Shown here: positions 24,001-37,500 of the stretch, in pieces | Position numbering within the stretch: position 1 is the stretch's first letter | Layout of the letters: every line of letters begins with the position of its first letter | Origin: Micromussa lordhowensis | Lineage: Eukaryota > Cnidaria > Anthozoa > Scleractinia > Lobophylliidae | DNA length: 64,000 nt | Assembly: GCA_964020085.1 (NCBI GenBank) | Contig: OZ026604.1 | Coordinates: 25,947,427-26,011,426 of the forward strand | Reading direction: 5' to 3' | Notes under the pieces: generated by a model | What the model saw: only the letters and a program-made list of their open reading frames with translations | What the model was told of the DNA's origin: nothing | Database searches by the model: none | Position numbers and translations under genes: made by a program

Positions 24001-27000
24001 TGACGCGTGTCGCAACTTGGCAAACTAATGGCACCAAAGCACTCCTGGGGTGGGTCCGGGTCCACATGCAAAGTTTCGGAGCTGCGCGACATCTCGCACT
24101 ATGCTAACCAGCCCGTTTGCTAATTAGCCGAACTTTGCGCGCGTCGCAACTTTGCAAACTAATACCACCAAAGCACTCCCGGGGTCGGTCCGGGTCCAAA
24201 TGCGAAGTATCGGAGCTGCGCGAAATCTCCCACTATGCTAATCAGCCCGCAAATCCCCAGGCGTGGCCGGCTGGCTGACTCGTTAGCCGAGCTTGACGCG
24301 TGTCGCAACTTGGCAAACTAATGGCACCAAAGCACTCCTGGGGTGGGTCCGGGTCCACATGCAAAGTTTCGGAGCTGCGCGACATCTCGCACTATGCTAA
24401 CCAGCCCGTTTGCTAATTAGCCGAACTTTGCGCGCGTCGCAACTTTGCAAACTAATACCACCAAAGCACTCCCGGGGTCGGTCCGGGTCCAAATGCGAAG
24501 TATCGGAGCTGCGCGAAATCTCCCACTATGCTAATCAGCCCGCAGATCCCCAGGCGTGGCCGGCTGGCTGACTCGTTAGCCGAGCTTGACGCGTGTCGCA
24601 ACTTGGCAAACTAATGGCACCAAAGCACTCCTGGGGTGGGTCCGGGTCCACATGCAAAGTTTCGGAGCTGCGCGACATCTCGCACTATGCTAACCAGCCC
24701 GTTTGCTAATTAGCCGAACTTTGCGCGCGTCGCAACTTTGCAAACTAATACCACCAAAGCACTCCCGGGGTCGGTCCGGGTCCAAATGCGAAGTATCGGA
24801 GCTGCGCGAAATCTCCCACTATGCTAATCAGCCCGCAGATCCCCAGGCGTGGCCGGCTGGCTGACTCGTTAGCCGAGCTTGACGCGTGTCGCAACTTGGC
24901 AAACTAATGGCACCAAAGCACTCCTGGGGTGGGTCCGGGTCCACATGCAAAGTTTCGGAGCTGCGCGACATCTCGCACTATGCTAACCAGCCCGTTTGCT
25001 AATTAGCCGAACTTTGCGCGCGTCGCAACTTTGCAAACTAATACCACCAAAGCACTCCCGGGGTCGGTCCGGGTCCAAATGCGAAGTATCGGAGCTGCGC
25101 GAAATCTCCCACTATGCTAATCAGCCCGCAGATCCCCAGGCGTGGCCGGCTGGCTGACTCGTTAGCCGAGCTTGACGCGTGTCGCAACTTGGCAAACTAA
25201 TGGCACCAAAGCACTCCTGGGGTGGGTCCGGGTCCACATGCAAAGTTTCGGAGCTGCGCGACATCTCGCACTATGCTAACCAGCCCGTTTGCTAATTAGC
25301 CGAACTTTGCGCGCGTCGCAACTTTGCAAACTAATACCACCAAAGCACTCCCGGGGTCGGTCCGGGTCCAAATGCGAAGTATCGGAGCTGCGCGAAATCT
25401 CCCACTATGCTAATCAGCCCGCAGATCCCCAGGCGTGGCCGGCTGGCTGACTCGTTAGCCGAGCTTGACGCGTGTCGCAACTTGGCAAACTAATGGCACC
25501 AAAGCACTCCTGGGGTGGGTCCGGGTCCACATGCAAAGTTTCGGAGCTGCGCGACATCTCGCACTATGCTAACCAGCCCGTTTGCTAATTAGCCGAACTT
25601 TGCGCGCGTCGCAACTTTGCAAACTAATACCACCAAAGCACTCCCGGGGTCGGTCCGGGTCCAAATGCGAAGTATCGGAGCTGCGCGAAATCTCCCACTA
25701 TGCTAATCAGCCCGCAGATCCCCAGGCGTGGCCGGCTGGCTGACTCGTTAGCCGAGCTTGACGCGTGTCGCAACTTGGCAAACTAATGGCACCAAAGCAC
25801 TCCTGGGGTGGGTCCGGGTCCACATGCAAAGTTTCGGAGCTGCGCGACATCTCGCACTATGCTAACCAGCCCGTTTGCTAATTAGCCGAACTTTGCGCGC
25901 GTCGCAACTTTGCAAACTAATACCACCAAAGCACTCCCGGGGTCGGTCCGGGTCCAAATGCGAAGTATCGGAGCTGCGCGAAATCTCCCACTATGCTAAT
26001 CAGCCCGCAGATCCCCAGGCGTGGCCGGCTGGCTGACTCGTTAGCCGAGCTTGACGCGTGTCGCAACTTGGCAAACTAATGGCACCAAAGCACTCCTGGG
26101 GTGGGTCCGGGTCCACATGCAAAGTTTCGGAGCTGCGCGACATCTCGCACTATGCTAACCAGCCCGTTTGCTAATTAGCCGAACTTTGCGCGCGTCGCAA
26201 CTTTGCAAACTAATACCACCAAAGCACTCCCGGGGTCGGTCCGGGTCCAAATGCGAAGTATCGGAGCTGCGCGAAATCTCCCACTATGCTAATCAGCCCG
26301 CAGATCCCCAGGCGTGGCCGGCTGGCTGACTCGTTAGCCGAGCTTGACGCGTGTCGCAACTTGGCAAACTAATGGCACCAAAGCACTCCTGGGGTGGGTC
26401 CGGGTCCACATGCAAAGTTTCGGAGCTGCGCGACATCTCGCACTATGCTAACCAGCCCGTTTGCTAATTAGCCGAACTTTGCGCGCGTCGCAACTTTGCA
26501 AACTAATACCACCAAAGCACTCCCGGGGTCGGTCCAGGTCCAAATGCGAAGTATCGGAGCTGCGCGAAATCTCCCACTATGCTAATCAGCCCGCAGATCC
26601 CCAGGCGTGGCCGGCTGGCTGACTCGTTAGCCGAGCTTGACGCGTGTCGCAACTTGGCAAACTAATGGCACCAAAGCACTCCTGGGGTGGGTCCGGGTCC
26701 ACATGCAAAGTTTCGGAGCTGCGCGACATCTCGCACTATGCTAACCAGCCCGTTTGCTAATTAGCCGAACTTTGCGCGCGTCGCAACTTTGCAAACTAAT
26801 ACCACCAAAGCACTCCCGGGGTCGGTCCGGGTCCAAATGCGAAGTATCGGAGCTGCGCGAAATCTCCCACTATGCTAATCAGCCCGCAGATCCCCAGGCG
26901 TGGCCGGCTGGCTGACTCGTTAGCCGAGCTTGACGCGTGTCGCAACTTGGCAAACTAATGGCACCAAAGCACTCCTGGGGTGGGTCCGGGTCCACATGCA

Positions 27001-27249
27001 AAGTTTCGGAGCTGCGCGACATCTCGCACTATGCTAACCAGCCCGTTTGCTAATTAGCCGAACTTTGCGCGCGTCGCAACTTTGCAAACTAATACCACCA
27101 AAGCACTCCCGGGGTCGGTCCGGGTCCAAATGCGAAGTATCGGAGCTGCGCGAAATCTCCCACTATGCTAATCAGCCCGCAGATCCCCAGGCGTGGCCGG
27201 CTGGCTGACTCGTTAGCCGAGCTTGACGCGTGTCGCAACTTGGCAAACT
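21097..27249 (+). repeat. Units 73-93, near-perfect dimers
   Basis: Twenty-one dimers with isolated changes at 21362, 21472, 21660, 24252 and 26536. Units 75-82 (21683-24026) show no difference from consensus that I could see. The change at 26536 turns GGTCCGGG into GGTCCAGG. Confidence 0.9.
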
Positions 27250-27541
27250 AATGGCACCAAAGCACTCCTGGGGTGGGTCCGGGTCCACATGCAAAGTTTC
27301 GGAGCTGCGCGACATCTCGCACTATGCTAACCAGCCCGTTTGCTAATTAGCCGAACTTTGCGCGCGTCGCAACTTTGCAAACTAATACCACCAAAGCACT
27401 CCCGGGGTCGGTCCGGGTCCAAATGCGAAGTTCGGAGCTGCGCGAAATCTCCCACTATGCTAATCAGCCTGCAGATCCCCAGGCGTGGCCGGCTGGCTGA
27501 CTCGTTAGCCGAGCTTGACGCGTGTCGCAACTTGGCAAACT
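27250..27541 (+). repeat. Unit 94, 292 bp, first length change
   Basis: B has lost one base in GAAGTATCGG (reads GAAGTTCGG at about 27428-27436) and has C-to-T at 27470. This is the first net length change in the window, after 93 units of exactly 293 bp. The frame shift opens spurious 67-codon frames on both strands. Confidence 0.92.
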
Positions 27542-30500
27542 AATGGCACCAAAGCACTCCTGGGGTGGGTCCGGGTCCACATGCAAAGTTTCGGAGCTGC
27601 GCGACATCTCGCACTATGCTAACCAGCCCGTTTGCTAATTAGCCGAACTTTGCGCGCGTCGCAACTTTGCAAACTAATACCACCAAAGCACTCCCGGGGT
27701 CGGTCCGGGTCCAAATGCGAAGTATCGGAGCTGCGCGAAATCTCCCACTATGCTAATCAGCCCGCAGATCCCCAGGCGTGGCCGGCTGGCTGACTCGTTA
27801 GCCGAGCTTGACGCGTGTCGCAACTTGGCAAACTAATGGCACCAAAGCACTCCTGGGGTGGGTCCGGGTCCACATGCAAAGTTTCGGAGCTGCGCGACAT
27901 CTCGCACTATGCTAACCAGCCCGTTTGCTAATTAGCCGAACTTTGCGCGCGTCGCAACTTTGCAAACTAATACCACCAAAGCACTCCCGGGGTCGGTCCG
28001 GGTCCAAATGCGAAGTATCGGAGCTGCGCGAAATCTCCCACTATGCTAATCAGCCCGCAGATCCCCAGGCGTGGCCGGCTGGCTGACTCGTTAGCCGAGC
28101 TTGACGTGTGTCGCAACTTGGCAAACTAATGGCACCAAAGCACTCCTGGGGTGGGTCCGGGTCCACATGCAAAGTTTCGGAGCTGCGCGACATCTCGCAC
28201 TATGCTAACCAGCCCGTTTGCTAATTAGCCGAACTTTGCGCGCGTCGCAACTTTGCAAACTAATACCACCAAAGCACTCCCGGGGTCGGTCCGGGTCCAA
28301 ATGCGAAGTATCGGAGCTGCGCGAAATCTCCCACTATGCTAATCAGCCCGCAGATCCCCAGGCGTGGCCGGCTGGCTGACTCGTTAGCCGAGCTTGACGC
28401 GTGTCGCAACTTGGCAAACTAATGGCACCAAAGCACTCCTGGGGTGGGTCCGGGTCCACATGCAAAGTTTCGGAGCTGCGCGACATCTCGCACTATGCTA
28501 ACCAGCCCGTTTGCTAATTAGCCGAACTTTGCGCGCGTCGCAACTTTGCAAACTAATACCACCAAAGCACTCCCGGGGTCGGTCCGGGTCCAAATGCGAA
28601 GTATCGGAGCTGCGCGAAATCTCCCACTATGCTAATCAGCCCGCACATCCCCAGGCGTGGCCGGCTGGCTGACTCGTTAGCCGAGCTTGACGCGTGTCGC
28701 AACTTGGCAAACTAATGGCACCAAAGCACTCCTGGGGTGGGTCCGGGTCCACATGCAAAGTTTCGGAGCTGCGCGACATCTCGCACTATGCTAACCAGCC
28801 CGTTTGCTAATTAGCCGAACTTTGCGCGCGTCGCAACTTTGCAAACTAATACCACCAAAGCACTCCCGGGGTCGGTCCGGGTCCAAATGCGAAGTATCGG
28901 AGCTGCGCGAAATCTCCCACTATGCTAATCAGCCCGCAGATCCCCAGGCGTGGCCGGCTGGCTGACTCGTTAGCCGAGCTTGACGCGTGTCGCAACTTGG
29001 CAAACTAATGGCACCAAAGCACTCCTGGGGTGGGTCCGGGTCCACATGCAAAGTTTCGGAGCTGCGCGACATCTCGCACTATGCTCACCAGCCCGTTTGC
29101 TAATTAGCCGAACTTTGCGCGCGTCGCAACTTTGCAAACTAATACCACCAAAGCACTCCCGGGGTCGGTCCGGGTCCAAATGCGAAGTATCGGAGCTGCG
29201 CGAAATCTCCCACTATGCTAATCAGCCCGCAGATCCCCAGGCGTGGCCGGCTGGATGACTAGTTAGCCGAGCTTGACGCGTGTCGCAACTTGGCAAACTA
29301 ATGGCACCAAAGCACTCCTGGGGTGGGTCCGGGTCCACATGCAAAGTTTCGGAGCTGCGCGACATCTCGCACTATGCTAACCAGCCCGTTTGCTAATTAG
29401 CCGAACTTTGCGCGCGTCGCAACTTTGCAAACTAATACCACGAAAGCACTCCCGGGGTCGGTCCGGGTCCAAATGCGAAGTATCGGAGCTGCGCGAAATC
29501 TCCCACTATGCTAATCAGCCCGCAGATCCCCAGGCGTGGCCGGCTGGCTGACTCGTTAGCCGAGCTTGACGCGTGTCGCAACTTGGCAAACTAATGGCAC
29601 CAAAGCACTCCTGGGGTGGGTCCGGGTCCACATGCAAAGTTTCGGAGCTGCGCGACATCTCGCACTATGCTAACCAGCCCGTTTGCTAATTAGCCGAACT
29701 TTGCGCGCGTCGCAACTTTGCAAACTAATACCACCAAAGCACTCCCGGGGTCGGTCCGGGTCCAAATGCGAAGTATCGGAGCTGCGGGAAATCTCCCACT
29801 ATGCTAATCAGCCCGCAGATCCCCAGGCGTGGCCGGCTGGCTGACTCGTTAGCCGAGCTTGACGCGTGTCGCAACTTGGCAAACTAATGGCACCAAAGCA
29901 CTCCTGGGGTGGGTCCGGGTCCACATGCAAAGTTTCGGAGCTGCGCGACATCTCGCACTATGCTAACCAGCCCGTTTGCTAATTAGCCGAACTTTGCGCG
30001 CGTCGCAACTTTGCAAACTAATACCACCAAAGCACTCCCGGGGTCGGTCCGGGTCCAAATGCGAAGTATCGGAGCTGCGCGAAATCTCCCACTATGCTAA
30101 TCAGCCCGCAGATCCCCAGGCGTGGCCGGCTGGCTGACTCGTTAGCCGAGCTTGACGCGTGTCGCAACTTGGCAAACTAATGGCACCAAAGCACTCCTGG
30201 GGTGGGTCCGGGTCCACATGCAAAGTTTCGGAGCTGCGCGACATCTCGCACTATGCTAACCAGCCCGTTTGCTAATTAGCCAAACTTTGCGCGCGTCGCA
30301 ACTTTGCAAACTAATACCACCAAAGCACTCCCGGGGTCGGTCCGGGTCCAAATGCGAAGTATCGGAGCTGCGCGAAATCTCCCACTATGCTAATCAGCCC
30401 GCAGATCCCCAGGCGTGGCCGGCTGGCTGACTCGTTAGCCGAGCTTGACGCGTGTCGCAACTTGGCAAACTAATGGCACCAAAGCACTCCTGGGGTGGGT

Positions 30501-31057
30501 CCGGGTCCACATGCAAAGTTTCGGAGCTGCGCGACATCTCGCACTATGCTAACCAGCCCGTTTGCTAATTAGCCGAACTTTGCGCGCGTCGCAACTTTGC
30601 AAACTAATACCACCAAAGCACTCCCGGGGTCGGTCCGGGTCCAAATGCGAAGTATCGGAGCTGCGCGAAATCTCCCACTATGCTAATCAGCCCGCAGATC
30701 CCCAGGCGTGGCCGGCTGGCTGACTCGTTAGCCGAGCTTGACGCGTGTCGCAACTTGGCAAACTAATGGCACCAAAGCACTCCTGGGGTGGGTCCGGGTC
30801 CACATGCAAAGTTTCGGAGCTGCGCGACATCTCGCACTATGCTAACCAGCCCGTTTGCTAATTAGCCAAACTTTGCGCGCGTCGCAACTTTGCAAACTAA
30901 TACCACCAAAGCACTCCCGGGGTCGGTCCGGGTCCAAATGCGAAGTATCGGAGCTGCGCGAAATCTCCCACTATGCTAATCAGCCCGCAGATCCCCAGGC
31001 GTGGCCGGCTGGCTGACTCGTTAGCCGAGCTTGACGCGTGTCGCAACTTGGCAAACT
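27542..31057 (+). repeat. Units 95-106, dimers with scattered substitutions
   Basis: Changes seen are at 28107, 28646, 29086, 29255, 29261, 29442, 29787, 30282 and 30868. The last two are the same GCCAAAC change in units 104 and 106, 586 bp apart, and probably reflect a two-unit duplication. The A-to-C at 29086 removes the TAA of TGCTAACC in unit 100. This gives a 92-codon frame resembling the one at 8178-8456, by an independent mutation. Confidence 0.88.
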
Positions 31058-34000
31058 AATGGCACCAAAGCACTCCTGGGGTGGGTCCGGGTCCACATGC
31101 AAAGTTTCGGAGCTGCGCGACATCTCGCACTATGCTAACCAGCCCGTTTGCTAATTAGCCGAACTTTGCGCGCGTCGCAACTTTGCAAACTAATACCACC
31201 AAAGCACTCCCGGGGTCGGTCCGGGTCCAAATGCGAAGTATCGGAGCTGCGCGAAATCTCCCACTATGCTAATCAGCCCGCAGATCCCCAGGCGTGGCCG
31301 GCTGGCTGACTCGTTAGCCGAGCTTGACGCGTGTCGCAACTTGGCAAACTAATGGCACCAAAGCACTCCTGGGGTGGGTCCGGGTCCACATGCAAAGTTT
31401 CGGAGCTGCGCGACATCTCGCACTATGCTAACCAGCCCGTTTGCTAATTAGCCGAACTTTGCGCGCGTCGCAACTTTGCAAACTAATACCACCAAAGCAC
31501 TCCCGGGGTCGGTCCGGGTCCAAATGCGAAGTATCGGAGCTGCGCGAAATCTCCCACTATGCTAATCAGCCCGCAGATCCCCAGGCGTGGCCGGCTGGCT
31601 GACTCGTTAGCCGAGCTTGACGCGTGTCGCAACTTGGCAAACTAATGGCACCAAAGCACTCCTGGGGTGGGTCCGGGTCCACATGCAAAGTTTCGGAGCT
31701 GCGCGACATCTCGCACTATGCTAACCAGCCCGTTTGCTAATTAGCCGAACTTTGCGCGCGTCGCAACTTTGCAAACTAATACCACCAAAGCACTCCCGGG
31801 GTCGGTCCGGGTCCAAATGCGAAGTATCGGAGCTGCGCGAAATCTCCCACTATGCTAATCAGCCCGCAGATCCCCAGGCGTGGCCGGCTGGCTGACTCGT
31901 TAGCCGAGCTTGACGCGTGTCGCAACTTGGCAAACTAATGGCACCAAAGCACTCCTGGGGTGGGTCCGGGTCCACATGCAAAGTTTCGGAGCTGCGCGAC
32001 ATCTCGCACTATGCTAACCAGCCCGTTTGCTAATTAGCCGAACTTTGCGCGCGTCGCAACTTTGCAAACTAATACCACCAAAGCACTCCCGGGGTCGGTC
32101 CGGGTCCAAATGCGAAGTATCGGAGCTGCGCGAAATCTCCCACTATGCTAATCAGCCCGCAGATCCCCAGGCGTGGCCGGCTGGCTGACTCGTTAGCCGA
32201 GCTTGACGCGTGTCGCAACTTGGCAAACTAATGGCACCAAAGCACTCCTGGGGTGGGTCCGGGTCCACATGCAAAGTTTCGGAGCTGCGCGACATCTCGC
32301 ACTATGCTAACCAGCCCGTTTGCTAATTAGCCGAACTTTGCGCGCGTCGCAACTTTGCAAACTAATACCACCAAAGCACTCCCGGGGTCGGTCCGGGTCC
32401 AAATGCGAAGTATCGGAGCTGCGCGAAATCTCCCACTATGCTAATCAGCCCGCAGATCCCCAGGCGTGGCCGGCTGGCTGACTCGTTAGCCGAGCTTGAC
32501 GCGTGTCGCAACTTGGCAAACTAATGGCACCAAAGCACTCCTGGGGTGGGTCCGGGTCCACATGCAAAGTTTCGGAGCTGCGCGACATCTCGCACTATGC
32601 TAACCAGCCCGTTTGCTAATTAGCCGAACTTTGCGCGCGTCGCAACTTTGCAAACTAATACCACCAAAGCACTCCCGGGGTCGGTCCGGGTCCAAATGCG
32701 AAGTATCGGAGCTGCGCGAAATCTCCCACTATGCTAATCAGCCCGCAGATCCCCAGGCGTGGCCGGCTGGCTGACTCGTTAGCCGAGCTTGACGCGTGTC
32801 GCAACTTGGCAAACTAATGGCACCAAAGCACTCCTGGGGTGGGTCCGGGTCCACATGCAAAGTTTCGGAGCTGCGCGACATCTCGCACTATGCTAACCAG
32901 CCCGTTTGCTAATTAGCCGAACTTTGCGCGCGTCGCAACTTTGCAAACTAATACCACCAAAGCACTCCCGGGGTCGGTCCGGGTCCAAATGCGAAGTATC
33001 GGAGCTGCGCGAAATCTCCCACTATGCTAATCAGCCCGCAGATCCCCAGGCGTGGCCGGCTGGCTGACTCGTTAGCCGAGCTTGACGCGTGTCGCAACTT
33101 GGCAAACTAATGGCACCAAAGCACTCCTGGGGTGGGTCCGGGTCCACATGCAAAGTTTCGGAGCTGCGCGACATCTCGCACTATGCTAACCAGCCCGTTT
33201 GCTAATTAGCCGAACTTTGCGCGCGTCGCAACTTTGCAAACTAATACCACCAAAGCACTCCCGGGGTCGGTCCGGGTCCAAATGCGAAGTATCGGAGCTG
33301 CGCGAAATCTCCCACTATGCTAATCAGCCCGCAGATCCCCAGGCGTGGCCGGCTGGCTGACTCGTTAGCCGAGCTTGACGCGTGTCGCAACTTGGCAAAC
33401 TAATGGCACCAAAGCACTCCTGGGGTGGGTCCGGGTCCACATGCAAAGTTTCGGAGCTGCGCGACATCTCGCACTATGCTAACCAGCCCGTTTGCTAATT
33501 AGCCGAACTTTGCGCGCGTCGCAACTTTGCAAACTAATACCACCAAAGCACTCCCGGGGTCGGTCCGGGTCCAAATGCGAAGTATCGGAGCTGCGCGAAA
33601 TCTCCCACTATGCTAATCAGCCCGCAGATCCCCAGGCGTGGCCGGCTGGCTGACTCGTTAGCCGAGCTTGACGCGTGTCGCAACTTGGCAAACTAATGGC
33701 ACCAAAGCACTCCTGGGGTGGGTCCGGGTCCACATGCAAAGTTTCGGAGCTGCGCGACATCTCGCACTATGCTAACCAGCCCGTTTGCTAATTAGCCGAA
33801 CTTTGCGCGCGTCGCAACTTTGCAAACTAATACCACCAAAGCACTCCCGGGGTCGGTCCGGGTCCAAATGCGAAGTATCGGAGCTGCGCGAAATCTCCCA
33901 CTATGCTAATCAGCCCGCAGATCCCCAGGCGTGGCCGGCTGGCTGACTCGTTAGCCGAGCTTGACGCGTGTCGCAACTTGGCAAACTAATGGCACCAAAG

Positions 34001-34573
34001 CACTCCTGGGGTGGGTCCGGGTCCACATGCAAAGTTTCGGAGCTGCGCGACATCTCGCACTATGCTAACCAGCCCGTTTGCTAATTAGCCGAACTTTGCG
34101 CGCGTCGCAACTTTGCAAACTAATACCACCAAAGCACTCCCGGGGTCGGTCCGGGTCCAAATGCGAAGTATCGGAGCTGCGCGAAATCTCCCACTATGCT
34201 AATCAGCCCGCAGATCCCCAGGCGTGGCCGGCTGGCTGACTCGTTAGCCGAGCTTGACGCGTGTCGCAACTTGGCAAACTAATGGCACCAAAGCACTCCT
34301 GGGGTGGGTCCGGGTCCACATGCAAAGTTTCGGAGCTGCGCGACATCTCGCACTATGCTAACCAGCCCGTTTGCTAATTAGCCGAACTTTGCGCGCGTCG
34401 CAACTTTGCAAACTAATACCACCAAAGCACTCCCGGGGTCGGTCCGGGTCCAAATGCGAAGTATCGGAGCTGCGCGAAATCTCCCACTATGCTAATCAGC
34501 CCGCAGATCCCCAGGCGTGGCCGGCTGGCTGACTCGTTAGCCGAGCTTGACGCGTGTCGCAACTTGGCAAACT
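31058..34573 (+). repeat. Units 107-118, twelve apparently identical dimers
   Basis: I found no difference from consensus in these 3,516 bp. It is the longest variant-free run in the window and marks either the most recent amplification or a stretch where an assembler had no markers to anchor copy number. Confidence 0.8.
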
Positions 34574-37500
34574 AATGGCACCAAAGCACTCCTGGGGTGG
34601 GTCCGGGTCCACATGCAAAGTTTCGGAGCTGCGCGACATCTCGCACTATGCTAACCAGCCCGTTTGCTAATTAGCCGAACTTTGCGCGCGTCGCAACTTT
34701 GCAAACTAATACCACCAAAGCACTCCCGGGGTCGGTCCAGGTCCAAATGCGAAGTATCGGAGCTGCGCGAAATCTCCCACTATGCTAATCAGCCCGCAGA
34801 TCCCCAGGCGTGGCCGGCTGGCTGACTCGTTAGCCGAGCTTGACGCGTGTCGCAACTTGGCAAACTAATGGCACCAAAGCACTCCTGGGGTGGGTCCGGG
34901 TCCACATGCAAAGTTTCGGAGCTGCGCGACATCTCGCACTATGCTAACCAGCCCGTTTGCTAATTAGCCGAACTTTGCGCGCGTCGCAACTTTGCAAACT
35001 AATACCACCAAAGCACTCCCGGGGTCGGTCCGGGTCCAAATGCGAAGTATCGGAGCTGCGCGAAATCTCCCACTATGCTAATCAGCCCGCAGATCCCCAG
35101 GCGTGGCCGGCTGGCTGACTCGTTAGCCGAGCTTGACGCGTGTCGCAACTTGGCAAACTAATGGCACCAAAGCACTCCTGGGGTGGGTCCGGGTCCACAT
35201 GCAAAGTTTCGGAGCTGCGCGACATCTCGCACTATGCTAACCAGCCCGTTTGCTAATTAGCCGAACTTTGCGCGCGTCGCAACTTTGCAAACTAATACCA
35301 CCAAAGCACTCCCGGGGTCGGTCCGGGTCCAAATGCGAAGTATCGGAGCTGCGCGAAATCTCCCACTATGCTAATCAGCCCGCAGATCCCCAGGCGTGGC
35401 CGGCTGGCTGACTCGTTAGCCGAGCTTGACGCGTGTCGCAACTTGGCAAACTAATGGCACCAAAGCACTCCTGGGGTGGGTCCGGGTCCACATGCAAAGT
35501 TTCGGAGCTGCGCGACATCTCGCACTATGCTAACCAGCCCGTTTGCTAATTAGCCGAACTTTGCGCGCGTCGCAACTTTGCAAACTAATACCACCAAAGC
35601 ACTCCCGGGGTCGGTCCGGGTCCAAATGCGAAGTATCGGAGCTGCGCGAAATCTCCCACTATGCTAATCAGCCCGCAGATCCCCAGGCGTGGCCGGCTGG
35701 CTGACTCGTTAGCCGAGCTTGACGCGTGTCGCAACTTGGCAAACTAATGGCACCAAAGCACTCCTGGGGTGGGTCCGGGTCCACATGCAAAGTTTCGGAG
35801 CTGCGCGACATCTCGCACTATGCTAACCAGCCCGTTTGCTAATTAGCCGAACTTTGCGCGCGTCGCAACTTTGCAAACTAATACCACCAAAGCACTCCCG
35901 GGGTCGGTCCGGGTCCAAATGCGAAGTATCGGAGCTGCGCGAAATCTCCCACTATGCTAATCAGCCCGCAGATCCCCAGGCGTGGCCGGCTGGCTGACTC
36001 GTTAGCCGAGCTTGACGCGTGTCGCAACTTGGCAAACTAATGGCACCAAAGCACTCCTGGGGTGGGTCCGGGTCCACATGCAAAGTTTCGGAGCTGCGCG
36101 ACATCTCGCACTATGCTAACCAGCCCGTTTGCTAATTAGCCGAACTTTGCGCGCGTCGCAACTTTGCAAACTAATACCACCAAAGCACTCCCGGGGTCGG
36201 TCCGGGTCCAAATGCGAAGTATCGGAGCTGCGCGAAATCTCCCACTATGCTAATCAGCCCGCAGATCCCCAGGCGTGGCCGGCTGGCTGACTCGTTAGCC
36301 GAGCTTGACGCGTGTCGCAACTTGGCAAACTAATGGCACCAAAGCACTCCTGGGGTGGGTCCGGGTCCACATGCAAAGTTTCGGAGCTGCGCGACATCTC
36401 GCACTATGCTAACCAGCCCGTTTGCTAATTAGCCGAACTTTGCGCGCGTCGCAACTTTGCAAACTAATACCACCAAAGCACTAGCGGGGTCGGTCCGGGT
36501 CCAAATGCGAAGTATCGGAGCTGCGCGAAATCTCCCACTATGCTAATCAGCCCGCAGATCCCCAGGCGTGGCCGGCTGGCTGACTCGTTAGCCGAGCTTG
36601 ACGCGTGTCGCAACTTGGCAAACTAATGGCACCAAAGCACTCCTGGGGTGGGTCCGGGTCCACATGCAAAGTTTCGGAGCTGCGCGGCATCTCGCACTAT
36701 GCTAACCAGCCCGTTTGCTAATTAGCCGAACTTTGCGCGCGTCGCACCTTTGCAAACTAATACCACCAAAGCACTCCCGGGGTCGGTCCGGGTCCAAATG
36801 CGAAGTATCGGAGCTGCGCGAAATCTCCCACTATGCTAATCAGCCCGCAGATCCCCAGGCGTGGCCGGCTGGCTGAATCGTTAGCCGAGCTTGATGCGTG
36901 TCGCAACTTGGCAAACTAATGGCACCAAAGCACTCCTGGGGTGGGTCCGGGTCCACATGCAAAGTTTCGGAGCTGCGCGACATCTCGCACTATGCTAACC
37001 AGCCCGTTTGCTAATTAGCAGAACTTTGCGCGCGTCGCAACTTTGCAAACTAATACCACCAAAGCACTCCCGGGGTCGGTCCGGGTCCAAATGCGAAGTA
37101 TCGGAGCTCCGCGAAATCTCCCACTATGCTAATCAGCCCGCAGATCCCCAGGCGTGGCCGGCTGGCTGACTCGTTAGCCGAGCTTGACGCGTGTCGCAAC
37201 TTGGCAAACTAATGGCACCAAAGCACTCCTGGGGTGGGTCCGGGTCCACATGCAAAGTTTCGGAGCTGCGCGACATCTCGCACTATGCTAACCAGCCCGT
37301 TTGCTAATTAGCCGAACTTTGCGCGCGTCGCAACTTTGCAAACTAATACCACCAAAGCACTCCCGGGGTCGGTCCGGGTCCAAATGCGAAGTATCGGAGC
37401 TGCGCGAAATCTCCCACTATGCTAATCAGCCCGCAGATCCCCAGGCGTGGCCGGCTGGCTGACTCGTTAGCCGAGCTTGACGCGTGTTGCAACTTGGCAA

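Noticed and set aside
27327..27543. 67-codon frames on both strands, similar to those at 47836-48052
   Set aside because: They are created by independent 1-bp deletions in B (about 27431 and 47931) that shift the frame past the usual stop. No codon conservation links them.
5861..34866. Possible 28-unit larger period: GGATCC at 5894 and 14098, and GGTCCAGG at 26536 and 34739, each pair 28 units apart
   Set aside because: Each pair rests on one base change, the second is a recurrent CpG transition, and no neighbouring markers are shared. Coincidence is the simpler reading.
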